Positions 33,315 through 41,345 of a stretch of 64,000 nucleotides of DNA are shown here, piece after piece; the stretch's first letter is position 1; the number at the start of each line of letters is the position of its first letter. The stretch lies in the NCBI GenBank assembly GCA_937996235.1, contig CALKVK010000012.1:124001-188000 (forward strand), written 5' to 3'. The DNA is from an uncultured bacterium. GTDB lineage: Bacteria > Planctomycetota > JAJSAM01 > JAJVHW01. The notes under the pieces are model-generated. The model searched no databases, was not told the DNA's origin, and saw nothing but the letters and a program-made list of their open reading frames with translations. A program made the translations under genes and the position numbers.

Positions 33315-34402
33315 CTGCCCACCGCCTGGCCCACGTCGAGCCGTCCCGAGTAGCGCAGACGACGGCCCTTCGCGTCGTAGACGGGGTACGCGGTGTCGGC
33401 GAGCCGCGCGACGACCTCGTTCACGCAGAGCTCCGGCTCGACCTGACGCAGGAGCGCGGCAGCTCCGGCGACGAACGGGGCGGCGAACGAGGTGCCGCTC
33501 CAGTACGCGTTGGCGTCGTCGGTGGGCGTGCCGACCGGCCCGTAGAGGTTGACGCCGGGCGCGAAGATCATGCGCGCCTGGCCCTCGAGCGGCCGCATGT
33601 CCTGGTACGAGGAGAACGGCGCGATCGCGTCGTTCTCGTCCACCGCGCCGACGACCAGAGCGGGCACGCCGAGCGCGAGATCGGTCACCGGGCCCCTGCC
33701 GTCGTTGCCGGCCGAGAGCACGACGACGATGCCGCTCGACGTCGCCTCGCGCATGAGGTCCATGAGCTGCGTGTCCTTCGCCTTCGACGCCTCGAGCGAC
33801 ATGTTGATCACGTCCACGCGGCGGTCGATCGCGTAGCGCAGCCCGGCCGCGAGCGACGCGTTGAACCCGCGGCCCTCGTCGTCGCGCACGCGGATCGGCA
33901 GGATCTGCGCCTCGGGCGCGACCTTCAGGATCATGCCCGCGACGAACGTGCCGTGGCCGAGGCCCTCGTCCACGACTCCGTCGCCGTCGTCGTCGAGACC
34001 GTTGCCGTGGTCGTTGACGTCGCTGTCGCGGTCCACCGCGTCGAGACCCCCGGGTGCGATGTGTGCGCACACCGCGGGGTGATCGACGTTGAAGCCGCCG
34101 TCGAGCACGGCGACGAGCGCCCCGCTCCCGACCGACAGCGACCACGCGGCCGGCGCGCGCACCTGCTGCTCGGGCGCGTACGCCATCGCCATCGCAAGAT
34201 CCGACGAGACGAGCTTGACGTTCGTCGGGTTGCACTCGCCGGAGAGCAGCTCGTAGCGTCGCGACTCCGACCTCGTCCGGCCGTCGCAGTCGCGCGACTG
34301 CTCCGACCTGTCCGCCGCCGCGGGGACCGCGGCGAGCGTGACGGCCAGCGCCGCGATCGCGGCGGCGCGCCCCATGCGGCGCGGCTGGTGGGTGTCCTTC
34401 AT
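33311..34402 (-). CDS. Secreted S8-family subtilisin-like serine protease
   Basis: A 363-residue protein with a signal peptide (residues 1-30, ending VPAAA). The catalytic triad is complete: Asp101 (VAVLDGGFNVDHP), His150 (GLGHGTFVAGM), Ser305 (YWSGTSFAAPFVAG), with oxyanion Asn233 (SAGNDG). A short propeptide-like segment precedes the Asp region, and the protein ends soon after the Ser helix, so it is a compact single-domain subtilase. The ATG at 34402 has GGAAGGAG upstream and overlaps the stop of the CHAT gene by ATGA. Coupled translation with a caspase-like peptidase suggests a proteolytic cascade. Confidence 0.93.
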   Translation of the reverse strand: MKDTHQPRRMGRAAAIAALAVTLAAVPAAADRSEQSRDCDGRTRSESRRYELLSGECNPTNVKLVSSDLAMAMAYAPEQQVRAPAAWSLSVGSGALVAVLDGGFNVDHPAVCAHIAPGGLDAVDRDSDVNDHGNGLDDDGDGVVDEGLGHGTFVAGMILKVAPEAQILPIRVRDDEGRGFNASLAAGLRYAIDRRVDVINMSLEASKAKDTQLMDLMREATSSGIVVVLSAGNDGRGPVTDLALGVPALVVGAVDENDAIAPFSSYQDMRPLEGQARMIFAPGVNLYGPVGTPTDDANAYWSGTSFAAPFVAGAAALLRQVEPELCVNEVVARLADTAYPVYDAKGRRLRYSGRLDVGQAVGR

Positions 34403-37347
34403 CGTGCGTGCTCCTTCCGACCGCGCCGCCCGGTCGCGGCGCCGGCCCTGTCGTGACGACAGCCCTGCCGGCGCGCGGCCCCGCGCGATCCCTGTGATTC
34501 GGTCCCGGGGCGTCCCGTCAGGAAGAAGGGCGCCCAGTAGTACGGATGGGGATGCCGCTCGCGGACCGCGACCATCGTGGCGCGATGCGCTGCGGCGGCG
34601 TCGCCGAGTCGTTCGAACTCGGCGTAGAAACGGGTCATGAACGACGTCGTGACGGCGTCGTCGACACGCCACTGGCTGGCGAGGATCGCGGGCGCGCCGG
34701 CGTAGAGGAAGCCGCGCGTGAGTCCCAGGATCTCGTCCCCGCCGGCGACGTCGGCGATGCCGCTCTCGCACGTCGAGAGCACGATCAGCTCGCTGCGCAC
34801 GTCGAGCTCGTAGAGGTCGTAGAGGTTCGCCCAGCGGTCGGCGAGCCGCACCGACGAGAGCATCGGCTGCGCGTGGCGGAACATGCCGTGCGTCGCGAGG
34901 TGCACGATGCGCGCGCGGCCGACCTCCTGCGCGAGGCGATGGAACGTGGCCGCCGGACCGACGTGCACGCGGTCCGTGCCGAGCCGTGCGCCGAGCGCGA
35001 CGGCCTCGTCGGCGATCGCGGGCGCGACCTCGTCGGGCAGCGCCAGGATGGCGGGCGCACCGGTGGCGCGGGCGCGCGGCGCGCCGCAGTGGCGGTACAC
35101 CGCGGCGCTCGGCGCGTACGTGATCTCGAAGCGGTCGCAGAGCCAGCCGTCACCCCACGGCAGGGCGTGGAACGGCACATGGTGCAGCGCACCGTGCGGG
35201 ACGATCACGAGCCGCTCGCTCGTGAGGTGCGGCGCGATGTCGCCGAGGGCCAGCGCGGCCAGCTTCCCGAGCGTGGCGCGCGTCGCGCGCAGCACGAGCT
35301 CGGGCGCCGGCATCTCCGGCCGCTCGTGCTTCGCGAGGTGGAAGTGGAACTGCTCGAGCAGGTCGAGCACCTCGCGCGCCCGCACGGCGCGCCGCGTCAC
35401 GTGCAGCGCGTCGCGCGTGATCGCGAACGTGAAGAGGCTCGTGCCCGTGAGGAAGAACTCGACCAGGCACGTGCGCCCGTCGAGTTCGGCACGCGTCTCG
35501 GCGAGCGTCGGCGCCGCCGCGGACTCGAGCGCGTACGTGCCGCCGCCCGACATGCGGCGCTGCCGCAGCACGTCGGCGAGCTCCACCTCGAGCGAGCGCG
35601 CCTCGCGCAGCGCGCGCTGCGTCGCACGCGAGCTGCGCGCGGCGCCGCCTTCGCCCTGGCGCATGATGCGCCCGTAGATCGCGGTCAGCCGCTCGCGCAG
35701 GTGCTGCGCGCGCGCCGCGAGTGTGCCCTCTCCCTGCCCTGCGCCGCCGCTCTCGCGGCCCTGCAGCAGGTCCGTGAGCGCACGCGACTTCGCGCGCTCC
35801 ACGAACTCGAACGCGTCGTGCTCGCGCCCTGCGTCCGCGAGCAGCTCGACGATCTCCTCGTACAGCGCGCGGCGCCCCGCGAGGAACGCCATCATGTACT
35901 CGTCGACGGGCACGCCGCCGCGGTAGCGCTCGAGCTCGTCGATCGCCCGGCGGTACGCGTCGATGGCCGACGAGACGTCGCCCAGCTCGCGCAGCGCCCG
36001 ACCGAGCAGCCGCTCCGCCTCGATTCGCACGCACGGCGCGTGGACGCGCCGGCAGTGGGCGAGCACCTCCTCCGCACGCCCGCGCGCCGCGGACGCGCGC
36101 CCCTCGTCGAGCTCCAACCAACCCCGGAGCAGAGCGACCGACGCGAGCGAGAGCGGGTTCTGCCGGCCCCGCGGGTGCGCGCGCTCCGCGCGGGCCGCCA
36201 TGCGCCGCGCGCCGGCGCGGTCGCCGGCGGCGCGGAGCAGCTCCGCACGCCCTGCGAGACACTGATAGGCACGCTCGCCGTGGCCGGCCTTCGCGAAGCG
36301 GCGCGCGGCACGTTCCCAGAGCGCGTGCGCCTTCTTCGCGTCGCCGTCCTGCGCCGCGGCGCGCGCCGCGATCTGGCACGCCTGCGTCGCCTCCTTCGCG
36401 AGGCCGAGGGCGCGGAAGCGTCGCTCGGCACGCGACGCCGCGAGCGCGGCCTCGGCGGGCATGTTGAGCTGGACGTGGATCTCGGCGCGGTCGAGGTCCA
36501 CGTGCGCGAGATGGCGCTCGTCGCCAAGTGCCTCGAGCGCGTGCTCGACGTCCGCGTAGCGCCGCAACGCCGAGGCGAAGCGTCCGCGGAGGCCCTCGGC
36601 GTACGCGGCGTTGTAGTCGATCTGCGCGACCGTGTGCGTGCAGCCCTCGCGTGCGAAGAGGTCCCGCGCGATCACGAACTGCCGCTCGGCGCCGCGGAAG
36701 CGGTTGCACGCCTCGAGCGCGTTCGCGCGGTTGGCGGCGATGGCGCCGCGCACGCGCGGCAGCGGCGAGCCGTTCAGCAGGCGGTCGGCGTCGGCGAGGT
36801 GGCGCAGCGCGGCGCGCGGGTCGTCCTCGCGGTACGCGATGTCGCCGAGCACGAGCGACGTCCAGAGCAGGCCCTTGCGGTCGCCGCGCTCCGCGTGGCT
36901 GCGGCGCGCGCGCTCGACGGCGTCCCGCGCCGGGCCGTAGCGCTCGAGATGCAGGAGCGCCTGCGCCCGCAGCGTCTCGAGTTCGGCCGCGTGCGCGTGC
37001 TCGTCGGCATGCAGGTGCACGGCGCCGCGGCGAACGGCGCGGAGCGCGGCGCGGTGGTCGCCGCCGCTCGACTCGGCCTGCGCCCACGCGCTGCAGGCGC
37101 GCAGCATGGCCTCTCGGTCGCCTGCGGACTCGGCGACGCGGAGCGCGAGGCGTGCCGCTTCGGAGGCGTCGCGCGGGTCCACGCGCATCCGCGTGTGGGC
37201 GGCGGCGAGGAAGGCTTCGGCGAGCGCGGATCCGGCGGGCGTCGCCCGCCGCGCCAGACGGCGCGAGCGCGCGGCCAGACCACGCGCGGCGAGCACGTGA
37301 TCGCAGAACTCCGCGGGCGCGGCGGCCCTGTCGGATTCGTTCGGCAA
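34399..37347 (-). CDS. TPR-CHAT caspase-like peptidase
   Basis: A 982-residue protein. Residues about 45-560 are helical TPR-like repeats (ALRHLADADRLLN, AERQFVIARDLFAREGC, LGRALRELGDVSSAIDAYRR). The CHAT domain covers about 640-945 with the catalytic dyad His820 (VHLATHGMF) and Cys860 (LSTCESG). A basic tail of about 30 residues follows, so the peptidase should be active. CHAT enzymes of this type act in protein-triggered cell suicide and immunity; TPRs usually bind the activating partner. The TTG start at 37347 has GGGGGAGG 5 nt upstream. It is the first gene of the operon with the S8 protease. No CRISPR components accompany it. Confidence 0.92.
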   Translation of the reverse strand: MPNESDRAAAPAEFCDHVLAARGLAARSRRLARRATPAGSALAEAFLAAAHTRMRVDPRDASEAARLALRVAESAGDREAMLRACSAWAQAESSGGDHRAALRAVRRGAVHLHADEHAHAAELETLRAQALLHLERYGPARDAVERARRSHAERGDRKGLLWTSLVLGDIAYREDDPRAALRHLADADRLLNGSPLPRVRGAIAANRANALEACNRFRGAERQFVIARDLFAREGCTHTVAQIDYNAAYAEGLRGRFASALRRYADVEHALEALGDERHLAHVDLDRAEIHVQLNMPAEAALAASRAERRFRALGLAKEATQACQIAARAAAQDGDAKKAHALWERAARRFAKAGHGERAYQCLAGRAELLRAAGDRAGARRMAARAERAHPRGRQNPLSLASVALLRGWLELDEGRASAARGRAEEVLAHCRRVHAPCVRIEAERLLGRALRELGDVSSAIDAYRRAIDELERYRGGVPVDEYMMAFLAGRRALYEEIVELLADAGREHDAFEFVERAKSRALTDLLQGRESGGAGQGEGTLAARAQHLRERLTAIYGRIMRQGEGGAARSSRATQRALREARSLEVELADVLRQRRMSGGGTYALESAAAPTLAETRAELDGRTCLVEFFLTGTSLFTFAITRDALHVTRRAVRAREVLDLLEQFHFHLAKHERPEMPAPELVLRATRATLGKLAALALGDIAPHLTSERLVIVPHGALHHVPFHALPWGDGWLCDRFEITYAPSAAVYRHCGAPRARATGAPAILALPDEVAPAIADEAVALGARLGTDRVHVGPAATFHRLAQEVGRARIVHLATHGMFRHAQPMLSSVRLADRWANLYDLYELDVRSELIVLSTCESGIADVAGGDEILGLTRGFLYAGAPAILASQWRVDDAVTTSFMTRFYAEFERLGDAAAAHRATMVAVRERHPHPYYWAPFFLTGRPGTESQGSRGAARRQGCRHDRAGAATGRRGRKEHAR

Positions 37348-37420
37348 CGGACCTCCCCCGTCCCGGCTCCGCGGTCGGCCTCCTCTGCCGTCCCCGCGTC
37401 ACCGACCCACGTGGGATCGA

Positions 37421-37439
37421 GATGCAGCGTCGTTGCATC
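37421..37439. promoter_or_regulatory. Operator-like palindrome between divergent genes
   Basis: GATGCA (37421-37426) and TGCATC (37434-37439) form a perfect 6-bp inverted repeat with a 7-nt spacer, midway between the CHAT operon start and the divergent membrane-protein gene. The size and symmetry suit a dimeric repressor site. Just to its right is a short AT-richer stretch (AGGGAAATCCGGGTTTTAG). Confidence 0.4.
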
Positions 37440-37529
37440 GGGAAGCGGCGGATGCGGACTTGAGGGAAATCCGGGTTTTAGCGCCGCGGCGGCGACGCGA
37501 GCAGCGGCGCACCGGTGAACGCCGCGCGC

Positions 37530-37535
37530 TACCCT
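37530..37535 (+). promoter_or_regulatory. TACCCT -10-like box, leaderless start
   Basis: TACCCT with 6 nt to the GTG at 37542. The surrounding CTACCCTCCCGCG is nearly identical to the sequence before the kinase gene at 57780. Confidence 0.5.
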
Positions 37536-37541
37536 CCCGCG

Positions 37542-39014
37542 GTGACCACGCAGGGGAACGTCGTCGCGCAGGGGAAGGGCTGGGAGATCCGGCGGCTCGG
37601 GGAGGACGTCCACGAGCTGCGGACGGGTGTGGTGCCCAGCCGGTGGCGGCGGCTGCGCACGGCGGTGTCGTGGCTCCCAGCGCTCGTGGCCATCCCGGTG
37701 ATCCTCGGGAGTCTGGCTCCGCGAACGCTCGCGCAGTTCGGGGGATCCGGGCGCCTCGGCCTGCTCCTCGCCTTGATGTACGTCGGTCCGCGCCTCGCGC
37801 GCCGCTTCCGTGAGCAGGACGTGCTCACGATCCAGGCGCGCACCCTGAGATGGCAGTCGACGGAGGGCAGTTCGGTCCCGATGGCGCGCCCGCCGGAGGG
37901 CGTCTACGAGTCGATTCCGACGGCGCCCGAGTTCCGGCGCCTGCGCCGGTCGTGCTCCGTCCGCTTCGTCGGCGGCGGGCGCGACCTGGAGCTGGGGCAC
38001 GGACTCCCGCCGGAACAGGCCGACGCGATGGTCGCGGCGCTGCGCGCCCACGCGCCGCTCGCGCGCGAGCGCGAGGTCGTCCCCGGGTGTCCCGGCGTGC
38101 CGCTGCTCGCCGGCAAGACCTTCAGCGCGTCCCTCATCGAACAGCACAACCGGGGCGTGCCGGCGCGCGGACGCCCGCGCGTCGGCGCGTCCGGTCCGTC
38201 GGTCGCCGCGTGCACCGCCGCCGCGCTCGGGCTGCTCCCGTGCATGATCGGTCTCGGCCTCGCACCCGCGCGGTGGCCGACCTTCCTCTCGATCGCACTC
38301 ACCTGCGTTGCGGTGCTCGTGTGGCTCGTGCCGGGCGGACTGCGGATGCGCTACGCGCGGGCGGCGCGCGCGCGCCGCCGCGCCGTCCACCCGCACGAGC
38401 CGTGGCGCTGGACCGGCGACTTCGAGTCGCCGCGCGAAGTGCGCCACGCGCTCGCGCGCGTGTTCCGCAGCTCCCACGTGTACGTGCTCGTCGGCTGCGC
38501 GCTCTACCTGCTCGTACGCGACCGCATGGGAGGGTTCGTGCTCGATGTCGTCGCCGCGGTCGCTGCGATCGGCAACGCCCTCCCGCTGTGGAACGCACCG
38601 TTCCTCGGCGACACCGAGGTCACGTGGGACGACGTGCGCGCCGGCCCGGGGTCCTCACTGACGGGGACGTTCGCGGTCGCGCGGGGCGGTGCGGCGTTCG
38701 AGACTCTGCTCTTCCGCCTGCGGCGCCTCGAGGAGCAGTCCGGCATGGTGCTGCCCGCGGTGAGCGGTCTCGCGTGCACGCACGAGGCCATCTACCGGCT
38801 GCCCGACGACGTGCCGCCTCCCATCGCGGGCGAGGCCGTTCCCTTCCGCTTCGAGCTGCCGCCGGACACGCCGCCGACCGACCTCGACGCGCGCCTCCCC
38901 GCGTGGTGGGAGCTGCTCGTCGAGGGGTCGACGTCGCGCGGCCGCTACTCGGAGAGCTTCCGTGCTCCCGTGTCGGCGCGGGTCTCCGCGGCAGACGACG
39001 CGCCCGCCGGCTGA
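37542..39014 (+). CDS. Multi-pass membrane protein, family unknown
   Basis: A 490-residue protein. Two helices near 45-95 (LPALVAIPVILGSL, LGLLLALMYVGPRL), two near 215-265, and two around 315-350 are separated by soluble segments of 100 or more residues. The middle soluble part has EFRRLRRSCSVRFVGGG, and the C-terminal one FETLLFRLRRLEEQSGMVL followed by a Pro-rich stretch. No catalytic motif is visible. It is divergent from the TPR-CHAT operon and convergent with the lipoprotein operon. The GTG at 37542 is chosen because of the promoter box spacing. Confidence 0.75.
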   Translation: MTTQGNVVAQGKGWEIRRLGEDVHELRTGVVPSRWRRLRTAVSWLPALVAIPVILGSLAPRTLAQFGGSGRLGLLLALMYVGPRLARRFREQDVLTIQARTLRWQSTEGSSVPMARPPEGVYESIPTAPEFRRLRRSCSVRFVGGGRDLELGHGLPPEQADAMVAALRAHAPLAREREVVPGCPGVPLLAGKTFSASLIEQHNRGVPARGRPRVGASGPSVAACTAAALGLLPCMIGLGLAPARWPTFLSIALTCVAVLVWLVPGGLRMRYARAARARRRAVHPHEPWRWTGDFESPREVRHALARVFRSSHVYVLVGCALYLLVRDRMGGFVLDVVAAVAAIGNALPLWNAPFLGDTEVTWDDVRAGPGSSLTGTFAVARGGAAFETLLFRLRRLEEQSGMVLPAVSGLACTHEAIYRLPDDVPPPIAGEAVPFRFELPPDTPPTDLDARLPAWWELLVEGSTSRGRYSESFRAPVSARVSAADDAPAG

Positions 39015-39021
39015 GCGAGCG

Positions 39022-39225
39022 TCACTTCTCCACGGCGAAGAAGACGACGCGCGTGCCGTCGCCCTGCGGCGCGTCGTGCACGTGGCTCCTGAACAGGCGC
39101 GCGCGCTGGCACAGGTACTCGGCCCGCCACGCGCGACGCCGCCAGTCGCTCTCCTTCACGACCTCCTCGCGCACTTCCCACGCGTTGCCGAGCCACGTCT
39201 GCAACTGCTGCCTGTCGAGCGCCAT
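39022..39225 (-). CDS. Small 67-residue protein
   Basis: The ATG at 39225 is preceded by GGGGAGGAG at good spacing. The protein is charged and helical, with several Trp (LGNAWEVREEVVKESDWRRR) and a beta-like end (GDGTRVVFFAVEK). It has no signal. It is the last gene of the lipoprotein operon, 27 bp after the preceding stop. Family unknown. Confidence 0.7.
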   Translation of the reverse strand: MALDRQQLQTWLGNAWEVREEVVKESDWRRRAWRAEYLCQRARLFRSHVHDAPQGDGTRVVFFAVEK

Positions 39226-39252
39226 CGGCGTCTCCTCCCCGCGCTCCGCGCG

Positions 39253-39861
39253 TCAACGCACCGCGATGCCCGCCTGGATGAGTTCGCTGCGCAGACGCGC
39301 GAGCGCGGCGCTGTCGCCCCGCTGCGCGGCGGCCTGGATCGCCGCCTGCGCGTCGGCGAACGAGCGCACGGGCGCGCCCTGCCACGCCGCGACGACCTCG
39401 AGCGCGCGGGCCCTCTGCGCGTCGTCTCCCGGCGTCCCGCGCACGGCGCGCAGCAGCGACTCCGCCTGCGTCAGCGGCTCCGCCGCGACCAGCGTGCCGG
39501 CGAGCGCGTCGACCGAGGCCTTCATCGTCTCCTCGGCGCCGGGCACCTGCGCCGCGGCGCCCGTTGCGAAGACCTGCGTCACGCGCACGTTGCCGAGACT
39601 CGCGAGCAGGAATCCGGACGACTGGATCGACGACCCCGCGAGCACGGAGTACGCCTCGGCGTACTCGCCGCTCACAGGATCTCGGCGCATCGGCATGAGC
39701 ACGCCCTCGGTGCGGTCGTAACCGACCCTCACCGTCTGCATGCCGCCCTCGACGGCGTTCAGCTCGACGCCCGTCAGGTTGGACGTGGTGAAGATCACGG
39801 CGTGCCGGCAGCCGGGTGCGACGCACAGGGCGGCCGCCAGGAGCCACGTCGCGGTGCGCAT
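39253..39861 (-). CDS. Lipoprotein, paralogue of the preceding gene
   Basis: A 202-residue protein with lipobox APGC at residues 15-18. The first 60 mature residues (HAVIFTTSNLTGVELNAVEG) align with the upstream lipoprotein (DHLIFTTTTKVGVELSATDG), so the two arose by tandem duplication. The C-terminal 90 residues are helical and extra (VRSFADAQAAIQAAAQRGD). The ATG at 39861 overlaps the previous TGA by one base. Function unknown; probably anchored facing outside the cytoplasm. Confidence 0.82.
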   Translation of the reverse strand: MRTATWLLAAALCVAPGCRHAVIFTTSNLTGVELNAVEGGMQTVRVGYDRTEGVLMPMRRDPVSGEYAEAYSVLAGSSIQSSGFLLASLGNVRVTQVFATGAAAQVPGAEETMKASVDALAGTLVAAEPLTQAESLLRAVRGTPGDDAQRARALEVVAAWQGAPVRSFADAQAAIQAAAQRGDSAALARLRSELIQAGIAVR

Positions 39862-40262
39862 CACTCCCCCGCCTTCTCGGCGGCCGCGCGCCGGTGCATC
39901 GAGTCGAGGAGCTGGACGAGTCCCGAGCTCGCGCCGCTCCGCGAGACGTTGTTCGCCGCCTCGCCCGTCGCGAAGACCTGGAACAGGTCGAGGCCGCCGA
40001 GCCAGCGGTTGTCCATGTCGATCGCCGCGAAGACGGACGCCGCCTCGTCGGCCTGCGCGCCGCTCTGCGGGTCCTCGACGGGCACGATCGCACCCTCGAA
40101 GCGCTTGTAGCCGAGCACCGCGGACGTCGGGACGCCGTCGGTGGCGGACAGCTCCACGCCCACCTTCGTGGTGGTGGTGAAGATCAGGTGGTCGCTGCGG
40201 CAGCCCGCGAGCGCGAGCGCCGCCAGCGCCGTGGCGGTCCATGCCGCGGTCGGTCTCCTCAT
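39861..40262 (-). CDS. Small lipoprotein
   Basis: A 133-residue protein with lipobox LAGC at residues 18-21 (ALAALALAGCRSD). The mature part is about 110 residues, with a conserved beta segment shared with the next gene and a helix rich in Asn/Ser near the end. The ATG at 40262 overlaps the previous stop (ATGA). Function unknown. Confidence 0.82.
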   Translation of the reverse strand: MRRPTAAWTATALAALALAGCRSDHLIFTTTTKVGVELSATDGVPTSAVLGYKRFEGAIVPVEDPQSGAQADEAASVFAAIDMDNRWLGGLDLFQVFATGEAANNVSRSGASSGLVQLLDSMHRRAAAEKAGE

Positions 40263-40828
40263 GGCCGGTCTCCTCCCCTGCTGCGGACGAAGCGCGTGGC
40301 GCGCCAGTCCTGCGCGTCGAGCGTGATGGCGTAGAGCGCGTCGTCGTCCCGCGGGACGGCGACGTGCGTGACGGACGAGTAGCCGAGGTGCGCGCCCTGC
40401 GAGGTCGCGGCGAGCACGCAGCCGGCACCGAACGCGCGGTGCCGCACGAACGCGGGGCGATCGGGCGGCGCGGGCCACGCCACGATGCCGACCGCGTGCG
40501 TCGCGCCCGCGTCGTCGGTCCACGTGAAGCAGAGCGGCGGCGGGAGCTGCGGTCCGAGCGAAGCGGGCGCCTGGTCGGTCGCGACGTCGCGCTGCGGCGC
40601 GACGAGCAGATCGGACGCGCCGAGCTCGACGCCGCCCCACGGACCCGTGGCGCGCACGTCCACGCCGACCACGACCCGCCGGAGCGCGCCCGTCTCGGGT
40701 GCCGACGCCGCGTAGCCGAGGAGCACGTCGCCGCCCGTGAAGGGGTTCGGCAGCGCGCAGCCGGCGGCAGAAGCTGCGACGGCGAGCGCCGCGCCTCCCC
40801 GCACCAGCGCGCGCAGGTACCCACTCAC
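40259..40828 (-). CDS. Lipoprotein, first gene of a four-gene operon
   Basis: A 189-residue protein from GTG 40828, with GGAGGG 5 nt upstream. Lipobox SAAGC lies near residue 22. The mature domain is beta-rich, with a segment GVDVRATGPWGGVELGASDL and a C-terminal SVTHVAVPRDDDALYAITLD. No family recognised. A TAGACT box at 40875-40880 gives a leader of about 40 nt. All four genes are tightly packed or overlapping and probably encode one envelope-associated complex. Confidence 0.8.
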   Translation of the reverse strand: MSGYLRALVRGGAALAVAASAAGCALPNPFTGGDVLLGYAASAPETGALRRVVVGVDVRATGPWGGVELGASDLLVAPQRDVATDQAPASLGPQLPPPLCFTWTDDAGATHAVGIVAWPAPPDRPAFVRHRAFGAGCVLAATSQGAHLGYSSVTHVAVPRDDDALYAITLDAQDWRATRFVRSRGGDRP

Positions 40829-40874
40829 GGAGCCCTCCCGGCGCGCGGCACGCGCGCCTCCCACATCCGCAGGG

Positions 40875-40880
40875 AGTCTA
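40875..40880 (-). promoter_or_regulatory. TAGACT -10-like box of the lipoprotein operon
   Basis: Read on the minus strand, 46 nt before the GTG at 40828. It lies in the divergent gap with the gene at 40956. Confidence 0.4.
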
Positions 40881-40955
40881 CGGAGCCGGGACGCGGCGAA
40901 TCCACCGTCGATTCGCTCCGTGAATGACGCAGCCTCGTGCGCGGAGGTCGGCACG

Positions 40956-41336
40956 ATGCCCCAGCGCTATCGCAGGAAGTCCGGAGCCGACGTGATCGCG
41001 GTCCGGCTCGCACTCGACACCGAGGGCTTCTCGTATCGCAAGTGGGGCGGCGTGCAGCGCTGCGCGGCCGGCGACTGGATCGTGGACAACGGCAGCGACG
41101 TCTACACCGTGAAGGCCGACGTGTTCGCGGCGACGTACGGGCACGTGCGCGACGGCCGCTACCGCAAGACGGCGCCCGTCTGGGCCGAGCGGATGGCCGA
41201 GGCGGGCAGCGTCGCGACGAACGAGGGCGTCTCGCACTACGTCGCGGGCGACTACGTCGTCTCGCACCACGCGGACCTGCGCGAGCCGTGGGCCGTCGCG
41301 GCCGCTGCGTTCGACGAGCTGTACGAGCCGGACTGA
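40956..41336 (+). CDS. Small PGDYG-like protein
   Basis: A 126-residue protein from ATG 40956 with GGAGG at 40943-40947. It shows an internal repeat: AAGDWIVDNGSDVYTVKADVFAATY in the first half and VAGDYVVSHH near the end, with YRKTAPVWAERM between. The GDY/GDW motifs recall the PGDYG family, whose function is unknown. It is convergent with the MoxR operon, with only 9 bp between stops. Confidence 0.7.
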   Translation: MPQRYRRKSGADVIAVRLALDTEGFSYRKWGGVQRCAAGDWIVDNGSDVYTVKADVFAATYGHVRDGRYRKTAPVWAERMAEAGSVATNEGVSHYVAGDYVVSHHADLREPWAVAAAAFDELYEPD

Positions 41337-41345
41337 CGGCCGTCG

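Noticed and set aside
34399..37347. TPR-CHAT as part of a type III-E CRISPR (Craspase) system
   Set aside because: No gRAMP/Cas7-11-like effector or CRISPR array is nearby; the partner gene is an S8 protease.
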